Positions 29,786 through 38,357 of a stretch of DNA of 64,000 bases are shown one piece after another (within the stretch, counting starts at the first letter, position 1; each line of letters starts with the position of its first letter). The notes beneath the pieces were generated by a model, which saw only the letters and a program-made list of their open reading frames with translations, searched no databases and was not told the origin of the DNA. Origin of the DNA: G965230615 sp965230615 (GTDB lineage: Bacteria; Pseudomonadota; Gammaproteobacteria; HTCC5015); NCBI GenBank assembly GCA_965230615.1, contig OZ246012.1, forward strand, positions 1,302,001 to 1,366,000, written 5' to 3'. The position numbers and the translations under genes were made by a program.

Positions 29786-30424
29786 TTAGCTAAACAGCCA
29801 AGGCGCTTGTGCTTTGCGTTTGGCTTCATAGGCTTTGATATCGTCCTGATATTGCATGGTAATGCCAATATCATCCAAGCCCTTGAGCAAACGCTCGCGA
29901 CGGGAATCTTCAATATCAAATGCAATTTGCTCACCGTCAGGCAAACCAATAGTTTTTGCCTCTAAGTTAACTTCAAGGCTATAACCCTCATTGGCTTGCG
30001 TCTCTGCAAATAAGCGGTCAACAATCTCTGCAGGTAATACAATCGGCAAAACACCATTTTTAAATGTATTGTTATAAAAAATATCAGCAAAGCTTGGCGC
30101 GATAAGCACCCGAATACCATAGTCATCTAAGGCCCATACGGCATGCTCACGCGATGAACCGCAGCCAAAGTTATCACGTCCTAATAAAACCTGGGTATTG
30201 GCATAACGTGCTTGATTCAGCACAAAGTCTGGGTTTAATGGGCGTACTGAGTGATCCTGACCTGGCTCGCCATGATCAAGGTAACGCCACTCGTCAAACA
30301 GATTAGGCCCAAAGCCTGTGCGTTTAATGGATTTCAAATATTGCTTGGGTATGATGGCGTCCGTATCAACATTAGGCCGATCTATCGGTGCCACAATACC
30401 TTTAAATGTTGTAAATGCTTGCAT
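29786..30424 (-). CDS. leuD: 3-isopropylmalate dehydratase small subunit
   Basis: Small (swivel) subunit of isopropylmalate isomerase, 212 residues. It shows the start PIDRPNVDTDAIIPKQYLKSI and the signature GRDNFGCGSSREHAVWAL. It pairs with the LeuC subunit encoded 14 bp upstream. Confidence 0.97.
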   Translation of the reverse strand: MQAFTTFKGIVAPIDRPNVDTDAIIPKQYLKSIKRTGFGPNLFDEWRYLDHGEPGQDHSVRPLNPDFVLNQARYANTQVLLGRDNFGCGSSREHAVWALDDYGIRVLIAPSFADIFYNNTFKNGVLPIVLPAEIVDRLFAETQANEGYSLEVNLEAKTIGLPDGEQIAFDIEDSRRERLLKGLDDIGITMQYQDDIKAYEAKRKAQAPWLFS

Positions 30425-30438
30425 AAGTTAAGCTCCGA

Positions 30439-31824
30439 TTAGAAGTTACGTACATCAACAAAGTGGCCTGCCACCGCAGCCGCTGCGGCCATGGCTGGGC
30501 TGACTAAATGGGTACGCCCCCCCTGCCCCTGTCGACCTTCAAAGTTGCGGTTAGATGTTGAAGCACAACGCTCACCCGGCTTGAGGCGATCAGCATTCAT
30601 GGCCAAACACATTGAACAACCTGGCTCACGCCACTCAAAACCTGCGGCGGTAAAAATCTCATGTAAGCCTTCGGCTTCTGCCTGCTGCTTAACCAAACCA
30701 GAACCTGGCACCACCATCGCTAAGGCAATGCTATCGGCGACTTTACGTCCTGCAACAACTTTGGCCGCAGCCCGCAAATCTTCAATGCGTGAGTTGGTAC
30801 ATGAACCAATAAAAACCTTGTCGAGACCAATTTCTTCAATGCGGGTACCGGGTGTTAAGTCCATGTAGGCTAATGCATTACGAATACCGACCGCTTTTAT
30901 CTCATCTTGCTCGGTATCTGGGTCTGGCACTACCGCATCAATGGCTAATACCATTTCAGGCGAGGTACCCCAGGTTACCTGTGGTTTGATGCTGGCCGCA
31001 TCAATGTTAACAACCGTATCGAACTCGGCACCAACATCGCTGTGTAACTCACGCCATGCCGTCTCAGCTTGTGCCCAGTGCGCATCACTCGGTGCAAATG
31101 GACGGCCTTTGAAGTATTCAATGGTTTTATCATCTACCGCAATAAAGCCAGCACGTGCGCCTGCTTCAATCGCCATATTACAGACTGTCATGCGGCCTTC
31201 CATGCTCAATGCCGCAATCGCCTCACCACCAAACTCAATCGCATAGCCGGTACCACCTGCGGTACCAATCTTGCCGATAATCGCCAAGACAATATCTTTG
31301 GCGGTAATGCCTTCGCCGACCGCGCCATTGACTGACACCAACATGGATTTGGACTTTTTAATCTGCAAACACTGGGTCGCCAATACATGTTCGACATCAG
31401 ATGTACCAATACCAAATGCCAAGGCGCCAAACGCACCATGCGTGGAGGTGTGCGAATCACCGCAAACCACCGTCATTCCGGGCAAGGTAGCCCCCTGCTC
31501 TGGCCCAATCACATGCACAATACCCTGGCGGATATCATCCATCTTAAATTCAGTAATGCCAAAACTATCGCAGTTTTCATCCAATGTTTCGATTTGCAAG
31601 CGTGAAACCGGGTCGGCTACCGGCCCGCTACGATCGGTAGTGGGTACATTATGATCTGGTACCGCCAAAATCGAAGCCACGCGCCAAGGCTGACGTTCAG
31701 CCAGACGCAAGCCTTCAAATGCCTGTGGTGATGTCACCTCATGCACAAGATGACGGTCTATATAAAGTAGGCCCTCACGCACCAAATGTGCGTCCCATAA
31801 TTTGTCATAGAGTGTTTTTGCCAT
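30439..31824 (-). CDS. leuC: 3-isopropylmalate dehydratase large subunit
   Basis: Aconitase-family [4Fe-4S] enzyme that, with LeuD, converts 2- to 3-isopropylmalate. The iron-sulfur Cys residues lie in VFIGSCTNSRIEDLR and GCSMCLAMN. The open frame reaches 31896, but MAKTLYDKLWDAHLV is the family start. It lies at 31824 and is preceded by GAGGA about 8 bp upstream. First gene of the long minus-strand block, divergent from a LysR-type regulator that probably controls it. Confidence 0.96.
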   Translation of the reverse strand: MAKTLYDKLWDAHLVREGLLYIDRHLVHEVTSPQAFEGLRLAERQPWRVASILAVPDHNVPTTDRSGPVADPVSRLQIETLDENCDSFGITEFKMDDIRQGIVHVIGPEQGATLPGMTVVCGDSHTSTHGAFGALAFGIGTSDVEHVLATQCLQIKKSKSMLVSVNGAVGEGITAKDIVLAIIGKIGTAGGTGYAIEFGGEAIAALSMEGRMTVCNMAIEAGARAGFIAVDDKTIEYFKGRPFAPSDAHWAQAETAWRELHSDVGAEFDTVVNIDAASIKPQVTWGTSPEMVLAIDAVVPDPDTEQDEIKAVGIRNALAYMDLTPGTRIEEIGLDKVFIGSCTNSRIEDLRAAAKVVAGRKVADSIALAMVVPGSGLVKQQAEAEGLHEIFTAAGFEWREPGCSMCLAMNADRLKPGERCASTSNRNFEGRQGQGGRTHLVSPAMAAAAAVAGHFVDVRNF

Positions 31825-31894
31825 ATTCGTGTCCTCGACGATCAGTGCAGGCATTCTAGGTAAAGCTGAGCAATAAAACAAATTCATTATTTTC

Positions 31895-31927
31895 ATATTA
31901 TCTATTCCATACTAGAATAGGTAATAT
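31895..31927. promoter_or_regulatory. LysR-type operator between leuC and its divergent regulator
   Basis: An imperfect dyad with arms ATATTATCTATTC (31895-31907) and GAATAGGTAATAT (31915-31927), one mismatch in 13. Its centre contains the LysR-type TTC-N7-GAA form (T-N11-A). It overlaps the start codon of the lysR gene at 31926, fitting autorepression, and lies about 70 bp upstream of leuC. Confidence 0.65.
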
Positions 31928-32837
31928 GGATATCGCCGCACTTAAAGCCTTTTTAGCCGTTGCTGACAGCAACTCCTTCTCAGCCGCTGCTGACAAGCTA
32001 TTTCTAACGCAACCTGCCGTCAGTAAGCGGGTGGCGGCATTGGAAGCTGAGTTAGGCGCCAATTTATTTGACCGAGTCGGTCGGCAGATTATACTCACCG
32101 AAGCTGGCCAGACCCTGCTGCCACAAGCGCGCACAATTCTGGCAGCCCTAGAAGAAAGCCGACAGCAGATCGCTAACCTGTCGGAACAAGTCAGCGGCAC
32201 ACTCAAGCTGGCAACCAGTCACCATATTGGCTTGCGGCATCTCCCCCCGATACTCCGCCAATATGTTGAAAGCTATCCCCATGTCCATCTGGATATTCAC
32301 TTTCTCGACTCCGAAGAAGGTTGTGTCGCGGTTGACCAAGGTACTCGCGAGCTGGCCGTGGTAACACTGCCCAGCCCAGGCAATACTGCCACCGCCCAAG
32401 CTAACTGGGATAAGCTTAGCCTAACCCCACTCTGGCAAGATCCCTTGGTTATTATCGTCAGCCATAAGCATGCCTTGGCCCAACAAGACGCGCTGACACT
32501 ACACTCACTGGCGGCCTACCCGGCTATTCTGCCAGAGATGACGACCTTTACCCGTCGCATTATCGAGCGGGTTTTCGATCAACAAGGTATTGAATTGCAA
32601 ATCAGTCTGGAAACCAACTACCTGGAAACTATCCGCATGCTGGTTTCAGTCGGCCTGGGCTGGAGTATTCTGCCAGCAACAATGCTCGACAATGATGTGC
32701 AGGTGCTGAATATTGATTTTAACAGTAATAACTTCCAGCGCAGTCTCGGTATTGTACAGCATCAGCAACGAACCCTATCGAATGCGGCAAAAGCGTTTGT
32801 TGAGGTCTTACTTGAATCAAGCCCATTAGCACCATAG
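31926..32837 (+). CDS. LysR-family transcriptional regulator
   Basis: A 303-residue regulator: N-terminal winged helix (residues 1-60, AADKLFLTQPAVSKRVAALE) and a substrate-binding effector domain (about 90-300). Divergent LysR genes next to leuC are common in gammaproteobacteria and bind an intermediate of the leucine pathway in some, so control of leuCDB is likely (inference). A dyad overlapping its start codon supports autoregulation. Only about 100 bp separates it from leuC, leaving no room for an attenuator. Confidence 0.92.
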   Translation: MDIAALKAFLAVADSNSFSAAADKLFLTQPAVSKRVAALEAELGANLFDRVGRQIILTEAGQTLLPQARTILAALEESRQQIANLSEQVSGTLKLATSHHIGLRHLPPILRQYVESYPHVHLDIHFLDSEEGCVAVDQGTRELAVVTLPSPGNTATAQANWDKLSLTPLWQDPLVIIVSHKHALAQQDALTLHSLAAYPAILPEMTTFTRRIIERVFDQQGIELQISLETNYLETIRMLVSVGLGWSILPATMLDNDVQVLNIDFNSNNFQRSLGIVQHQQRTLSNAAKAFVEVLLESSPLAP

Positions 32838-32946
32838 AGTGAAATAAAGCAAAGCAACAGCATAATTCAAATCTTGCATAGCGCGCTTTTGATGGCAAGC
32901 CCCTGTTAAGAAACTTGCCAAGCGAATAGGTGCGCATTGACTTTAT

Positions 32947-34122
32947 TTAATCCGTGGCGGTTGTGCGCAAGCCAAACAATACCAACCCTGCCCCAAGCAC
33001 AGCAATAATAGCGGCCATGATAAATGTTGTTGATGCGCCTAACTGCTGCCAGCTATAACCACTGGCATAAGCCCCCAAGGCACCGCCTGCACCGAAGCTA
33101 AGGCTTGAATATAACGCTTGCCCACGCCCCTGATAAGGCCCTGAGAAATAACGATGAATAAGATGGATCATCACAGCATGAAACACCCCAAAGCTGATGG
33201 CATGCAGACACTGCACCAGCACGATCAGCCATAGCCAATCAATGTAAACTGCGGTTAACCACCAGCGCACTGCGGCACTTAGAAAACAAAACAATAATAA
33301 TAACTTAACCCCAAAGCGTGGCATCAAACGATGCATCAACAAAAAAATACCAATCTCTGCTAACACACCCACTGCCCACAGTATGCCGACCCACGTTGTT
33401 GAGTAGTTATGCGCTTCGAGATATATGGAAAAAAATGTGTAATATGGCCCAAAGCTCAGTTGCATTAAGACACAACTGAGCAAGATAACAATCACCGCAG
33501 GCTGCTTGATAATATTTAAAATACCATGCGCAGCACCAGCTGATGCTTGAGAACCCGGACCATCGGGTACCCACAAAGTGCTCAGCCAGATAACCAGAAA
33601 AAGTAGCAACAGAATATGCGGCAGGTAATGCTCACCATAGTGTTCCAGCAACGGCCCGAGCAATATAACAGCCACAATAAACCCTACCGACCCCCATAGG
33701 CGAATGCTGCTGTAACGATGATGGTCTTCACCCAGGTGCAATAAGGTTGCTGCTTCAAACTGCGGCAGGCCAGCGTTCCAGAAAGAACAAAACAGCACCA
33801 TCACGAAAGCCATCTGCCATAAGCTATCGGCCTGATAAACACCCAGGAAACTAATCACTGCGGCCAGTGCAGCAAAGCGGATCGTGCGCAAGCGCTGACC
33901 AGTATAATCGGCTAACCAGCCCCAAAGGTAAGGCGCAATAATCCGGGTAGCAGAAATAATGGCGATTAATGTGCCAATATCCTGGGCATTGTAGCCCTGC
34001 TGCTGCAGATACAGACCCCAATAAGGTAATAAGGCACCTAATGCTGCAAAATAGAAAAAATAATACAGTGACAAACGCCCATACAACGCGGCTTTACTCA
34101 CAGCCGGCACTGACTGCGACAT
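32947..34122 (-). CDS. MFS transporter, phenylpropionate-permease-like
   Basis: A 391-residue inner-membrane transporter with about 12 hydrophobic segments. The opening (LYYFFYFAALGALLPYWGLYLQ) and the WLADYTGQRLRTIR loop match the PPP/HcaT-like branch of the major facilitator superfamily. Substrate unknown. Its ATG directly abuts the aroC stop codon, so both are co-transcribed. The same aroC-MFS pairing is known in Pseudomonas. Confidence 0.88.
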   Translation of the reverse strand: MSQSVPAVSKAALYGRLSLYYFFYFAALGALLPYWGLYLQQQGYNAQDIGTLIAIISATRIIAPYLWGWLADYTGQRLRTIRFAALAAVISFLGVYQADSLWQMAFVMVLFCSFWNAGLPQFEAATLLHLGEDHHRYSSIRLWGSVGFIVAVILLGPLLEHYGEHYLPHILLLLFLVIWLSTLWVPDGPGSQASAGAAHGILNIIKQPAVIVILLSCVLMQLSFGPYYTFFSIYLEAHNYSTTWVGILWAVGVLAEIGIFLLMHRLMPRFGVKLLLLFCFLSAAVRWWLTAVYIDWLWLIVLVQCLHAISFGVFHAVMIHLIHRYFSGPYQGRGQALYSSLSFGAGGALGAYASGYSWQQLGASTTFIMAAIIAVLGAGLVLFGLRTTATD

Positions 34123-35226
34123 TTAATCGTCTGTGCTAGCCGGTATTACCGGTGTCGTCACCTGTACATCAGCATTTTGCGCGCGATGGCGTAGCATATG
34201 GTCCATTAACACCACGGCCAACATTGACTCAGCAATGGGTACTGCTCGAATACCCACACAAGGGTCATGTCGACCTTTGGTCACCACCTCTGTTGGCTGG
34301 CCCTGAATATCAACACTACGACCTGGAATCAGAATGCTCGATGTTGGTTTGAGCGCCATACTCACCAGTAAATCTTGGCCACTGGTGATACCGCCTAAAG
34401 TACCGCCAGCATGATTTGACAAAAAGCCTTCAGGGGTAATTTCATCACGATGCTCACTGCCTTTCTGCTCAACTGAGGCAAAGCCATCACCGATTTCCAC
34501 GCCTTTGACCGCATTGATGGACATCATAGCGGCCGCAATATCCGAGTCGATGCGGTCATAAACCGGCTCTCCCCAGCCTGGTGGCACACCTTGGGCTATC
34601 GCGGTGACTTTCGCGCCAATCGAATCGCCTGTTTTGCGTAAAGCATCCATATATTGTTGCAGCTCAGGGACTTTGCTGGCATCAGGAAAGAAGAAGTCGT
34701 TGTCATCCACGACTGACCAGTCATATTGCTCAGCCTTAATCGGCCCAAGCTGTGACAGGCAAGCCCGAATCACGACACCATAACGTTCCTGTAAATATTT
34801 GCGCGCAATCGCCCCAGCCGCTACCCGCACCGCGGTCTCGCGTGCTGATGAGCGCCCCCCACCCCGATAGTCACGCACACCGTACTTTTGGATATAGGTA
34901 TAGTCTGCATGCCCCGGCCGAAACCGGTCTTTGATCTCAGAGTAGTCTTTTGATCGCTGATCAACATTTCTGATTTCAAGCGCAATGGGCGTGCCGGTCG
35001 TTTTGCCTTCAAACACGCCTGATAAAATTTCTACCTGGTCCGTTTCACGTCGCTGGGTCGTGTACTTGGACTGGCCCGGTTTACGTCTATCCAGCTCGGG
35101 TTGAATATCGGCTTCAGTGAGGCTTAATCCGGGTGGACAGCCATCAACAATACAGCCAATTGCAATACCGTGGCTTTCGCCAAAGCTGGTGAACGAAAAG
35201 AGTTTTCCAAATGAATTTCCTGACAT
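34123..35226 (-). CDS. aroC: Chorismate synthase
   Basis: Last step of the shikimate pathway: EPSP to chorismate with reduced flavin. The 367-residue protein has the three family signatures: GESHGIAIGCIVDGCPPG near residue 14, RGGGRSSARETAVRVAAGA near 125 and the C-terminal KGRHDPCVGIRAVPIAESM. In many gammaproteobacteria prmB lies directly upstream. Here prmB is on the same strand but about 24.8 kb away. Confidence 0.97.
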   Translation of the reverse strand: MSGNSFGKLFSFTSFGESHGIAIGCIVDGCPPGLSLTEADIQPELDRRKPGQSKYTTQRRETDQVEILSGVFEGKTTGTPIALEIRNVDQRSKDYSEIKDRFRPGHADYTYIQKYGVRDYRGGGRSSARETAVRVAAGAIARKYLQERYGVVIRACLSQLGPIKAEQYDWSVVDDNDFFFPDASKVPELQQYMDALRKTGDSIGAKVTAIAQGVPPGWGEPVYDRIDSDIAAAMMSINAVKGVEIGDGFASVEQKGSEHRDEITPEGFLSNHAGGTLGGITSGQDLLVSMALKPTSSILIPGRSVDIQGQPTEVVTKGRHDPCVGIRAVPIAESMLAVVLMDHMLRHRAQNADVQVTTPVIPASTDD

Positions 35227-35342
35227 GGCGCATATTGTAACGGTTTACGGCTTTACGTGCGAAAAAAAACTGCTACCCTGTCTAAATCAATGAAAATCAG
35301 TGCCCATCAACATACAATGCAACCGCAATAGGACCACAGGCC

Positions 35343-35879
35343 TTGTCTACACCACCTGATCAAGATGCTAGAGACAGCCAATACAGCCGCAAAATAGGCG
35401 GCTATATGATCAGTTTTATGTGGATTGTGGCGCTGGCGCTGGCGACACTCTTTATACAACGCTGGTATGACAAACAATATAATCCTAATCAACAAATCGT
35501 CATTAGCGGTAACAGTAGCATTGTGCTACAACGTAATCGTTACGGCCATTACATTAGTAATGGCGAAATTAATGGCCAAAAAGCTGTGTTTTTACTCGAT
35601 ACCGGGGCCACTGATGTTGCCATTCCCGGCCATTTGGCAAGCCTTTATGGCCTTGAGCCTGGGCCAAGCCAGAAGGTCAATACGGCCAATGGGGTTATCA
35701 GTGTGAATATGACAACATTAGAGCATGTTGCACTGGGACCGATAGCACTGCGCAATGTACCGGCCAATCTTAACCCCCATATGCACGGCGATGAAATTTT
35801 ATTAGGCATGTCCTTCCTAAAGCACCTAAACTTAAGTCAAGAGAACAACCAATTAACCATTAGTACACCCCAATACTAA
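35343..35879 (+). CDS. Membrane-anchored retropepsin-like aspartic protease
   Basis: A 178-residue protein with one N-terminal TM segment (about residues 22-39) and a single retropepsin-like domain containing the catalytic LLDTGATDV motif (D86) and a C-terminal hydrophobic ILLGMSFLKHL flap-like segment. It belongs to the clan AA family found widely in proteobacteria (TIGR02281-like). Dimerisation would be needed to form the active site. The start is TTG, because an in-frame stop lies five codons upstream. An ATG at residue 22 would leave only the TM start. Substrate unknown. Confidence 0.82.
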   Translation: MSTPPDQDARDSQYSRKIGGYMISFMWIVALALATLFIQRWYDKQYNPNQQIVISGNSSIVLQRNRYGHYISNGEINGQKAVFLLDTGATDVAIPGHLASLYGLEPGPSQKVNTANGVISVNMTTLEHVALGPIALRNVPANLNPHMHGDEILLGMSFLKHLNLSQENNQLTISTPQY

Positions 35880-35904
35880 TATTCAATAAACGACTGGCGA
35901 GCAT

Positions 35905-37317
35905 ATGACGGAACAGGCTACAGACTTTAACCAAGATCTACTCTTAACCAGCTTCACTCAAGCCGATGTTGACTCAGCGCGAGCACAACTACTGGAACGC
36001 TATCATTTATGGCAAGGGTTACTGATTAGCGAAAATGGCAAATCAGTTATCACGCCTGATGACTTGGAAAGCTTTACCATCCAAGCGGAAGATATCTTTG
36101 ATCAACAGCTTAAATCCGAGTACGAACTCGAACAGCTAAAAATTCTAACCGTCTTGATTTATTTACTGATGGATGCGGCTAAGTCAGTCAGCGGCGATGA
36201 AGACCCGAATATTAAAGAGAAGCTGGAACAGCTGAACTTTCCCAACAGCAAGCATTTTATCGCCCGTAAAGTCATCCACGGTGCCAGTCAATTAACATTT
36301 GCCGAGATTCAGCAGCTTATTGATTATGAAAATATTGTGTTGGCCTCGGTGCATGACCCAGACGACTTTAACAATAGCGAGCTACAGGATCACATTCTAA
36401 CCGGCTTACAGTCCAGCGATGGGCAGTATTTCAACCTGGAAGATGCTGTCTATGAGCTACGCCTGCAAGAAACGGCTGCGCCAACAGAAGAATTAGTCCC
36501 CGAAGAGATTGATGACGAAATCGAGCCCACCCTTGATTTCAAAGAAGCACCAGCTGTCGCACGTGGCGATGTCGAAGCGGTTGTGCTCAACAGCCAGCGA
36601 CCAGGCTTACTGTTTGAACATTTAAATCAAAGTGTCACTTACAATGGCGTACATGTTGCAGCAGCCTGTTACATTGGTTTACATCGTGAACGTAATGAAG
36701 ACGGCGTGATCATTGCACCAGAACATAATCAAGTACTGGTTATCGATGCTATGGGCGGCTATGGCAACGGTGTTGATGCCCGCGATATTTTTATCGAAGG
36801 TGTTTTAGAAAATGACCATAACATTGATACCTCGCTCACCTGGACACAAAAACAATATGATCAGCGCAATTTAGACCAGGGTGGTGTTTGTATTATTTGC
36901 GCCGACATCATTAGTGAAGATGAGAACTTTGTCGTGACCTTATCACAAGCCGGTGATGTACATGCTGTATTGTTCGATGAGCAAGGCAGCTTACGTTATG
37001 AGAGTGTTGATGAAGCGATTGGCCACCAGGTGATTAACGCCATTATCGGTGAGCAAGCAACATTGATGCAACGCAATAATGGCTGGCGCAATTTTGGTGA
37101 ATTAACCCGCATACGGTTACGCGTTAGACCCGGTTGGCGAATGGTGATCTACTCCGATGGCATTGCCAATCACTTTAATGCCAATAAAATAGCTAAGCTA
37201 ACACTCGATTATAGCGCTAAAGATGCTATCTCTAATGTTTCGCAACATGTCGATGTTGCTATGCGACAGGAAAAAGCGTATCGTGACAATTGCTCGATTG
37301 CCATCATTGATTTTTAA
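35905..37317 (+). CDS. PP2C-like serine/threonine phosphatase with N-terminal extension
   Basis: A 470-residue cytosolic protein. The C-terminal half (about 245-470) has PP2C motifs: GLHRERNEDG, the metal-binding VLVIDAMGGYGNG near residue 280, VIYSDGIANHF and the final Asp in YRDNCSIAIIDF. The first 220 residues are mostly helical and acidic with no recognised domain. PP2C phosphatases reverse Ser/Thr phosphorylation or control anti-sigma switches. No kinase partner is adjacent. The ArsM gene starts 33 bp downstream on the same strand, so the two may be co-transcribed. Confidence 0.8.
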   Translation: MTEQATDFNQDLLLTSFTQADVDSARAQLLERYHLWQGLLISENGKSVITPDDLESFTIQAEDIFDQQLKSEYELEQLKILTVLIYLLMDAAKSVSGDEDPNIKEKLEQLNFPNSKHFIARKVIHGASQLTFAEIQQLIDYENIVLASVHDPDDFNNSELQDHILTGLQSSDGQYFNLEDAVYELRLQETAAPTEELVPEEIDDEIEPTLDFKEAPAVARGDVEAVVLNSQRPGLLFEHLNQSVTYNGVHVAAACYIGLHRERNEDGVIIAPEHNQVLVIDAMGGYGNGVDARDIFIEGVLENDHNIDTSLTWTQKQYDQRNLDQGGVCIICADIISEDENFVVTLSQAGDVHAVLFDEQGSLRYESVDEAIGHQVINAIIGEQATLMQRNNGWRNFGELTRIRLRVRPGWRMVIYSDGIANHFNANKIAKLTLDYSAKDAISNVSQHVDVAMRQEKAYRDNCSIAIIDF

Positions 37318-37350
37318 TGTCTGATATGCCTTAGCTATAGCATAAGTTCT

Positions 37351-38322
37351 ATGAGTGCCTATTTACAAACCACCAAAGAAGTTTATAAAAATGCAGCGCT
37401 AACGCCTGAGCAAGGCTTATGCTGCACCACCACCCCTATATGGCAACTGCCTGAGCTCACCATACCCAACATTATGCTGGAGATGAATTACGGCTGTGGC
37501 AGCACCATACACCCACGTGACTTGATTAATAATCCTACCATTGCCTATATTGGTGTTGGTGGTGGTATGGAACTGTTGCAATTTGCCTATTTTAGTCGGC
37601 GCCCACAAGCGATTATCGGCATCGACCCGGTGCAAGAAATGCTCAATGCTTGTCAGGCTAATTTAGCGCTGGCAGAACAAGAAAACGCCTGGTTTAAACA
37701 TAACTTTATAGATCTGCGACAAGGTGATGCGTTGCAATTACCGATCAGTGATAGCAGCATTGATGTAGCAGCACAAAACTGCCTATTTAATATTTTTGAA
37801 GATACAGACCTAAAACAAGCTATTGCTGAGATGTACCGTATCCTCAAACCCCATGGGCGTCTGGTACTATCAGACCCTATTTGCAATATGCCTATTCCTG
37901 ATGCACTGCGCAATGATGCAAAGCTGCGCGCACTGTGCTTAAGTGGCGCTATACCATTGCAAGATTATATCGATCGCTTAAGCGATGCTGGATTTGGCAC
38001 GATTGAAGTACGCGCTAAGCGCCCCTATCGCATCCTAGACCCTCATCATTACAACACAACACAGGCGATCTTTATTGAAAGCATTGAGATCTGCGCTATC
38101 AAAGACCCTATGCCCGACGACGGCCCTTGCGTATTTACCGGGCGCACCGCAATTTATACGGGCAATGAAACCTTATTTGATGATGGCAAAGGACATATAT
38201 TGAGTTACAACCAGCCTGTATCCGTATGCGATAAAACAGCGAATAGCTTAGCCGCTTTGCAAAACCCGGATTTGTATATTACCGACTCGACTTACTTCTA
38301 TGATGGCGGGGGTTGCTGCTAA
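37351..38322 (+). CDS. arsM: Arsenosugar-type arsenite methyltransferase
   Basis: A 323-residue SAM-dependent methyltransferase. The opening YLQTTKEVYKNAALTPEQGLCC and the YIGVGGGMELLQFAYF SAM loop match the ArsM branch associated with arsenosugar synthesis. Cys pairs at about 24-25, a further Cys in ALCLSGAIP and a C-terminal GGGCC would bind As(III). ArsM methylates arsenite to volatile or precursor forms. Its usual partner, the radical-SAM enzyme ArsS, is not next to it. The neighbouring gene on the other side is a convergent histidine kinase. Confidence 0.85.
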   Translation: MSAYLQTTKEVYKNAALTPEQGLCCTTTPIWQLPELTIPNIMLEMNYGCGSTIHPRDLINNPTIAYIGVGGGMELLQFAYFSRRPQAIIGIDPVQEMLNACQANLALAEQENAWFKHNFIDLRQGDALQLPISDSSIDVAAQNCLFNIFEDTDLKQAIAEMYRILKPHGRLVLSDPICNMPIPDALRNDAKLRALCLSGAIPLQDYIDRLSDAGFGTIEVRAKRPYRILDPHHYNTTQAIFIESIEICAIKDPMPDDGPCVFTGRTAIYTGNETLFDDGKGHILSYNQPVSVCDKTANSLAALQNPDLYITDSTYFYDGGGCC

Positions 38323-38357
38323 GCAACCCTAAAATATCCGGCTATCAATCAGCGCAG

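Noticed and set aside
32893..32920. TGGCAAG/CTTGCCA inverted repeat between lysR and the MFS gene as a terminator
   Set aside because: The stem is only 7 bp with a 14-base loop and no T-tract on either strand.
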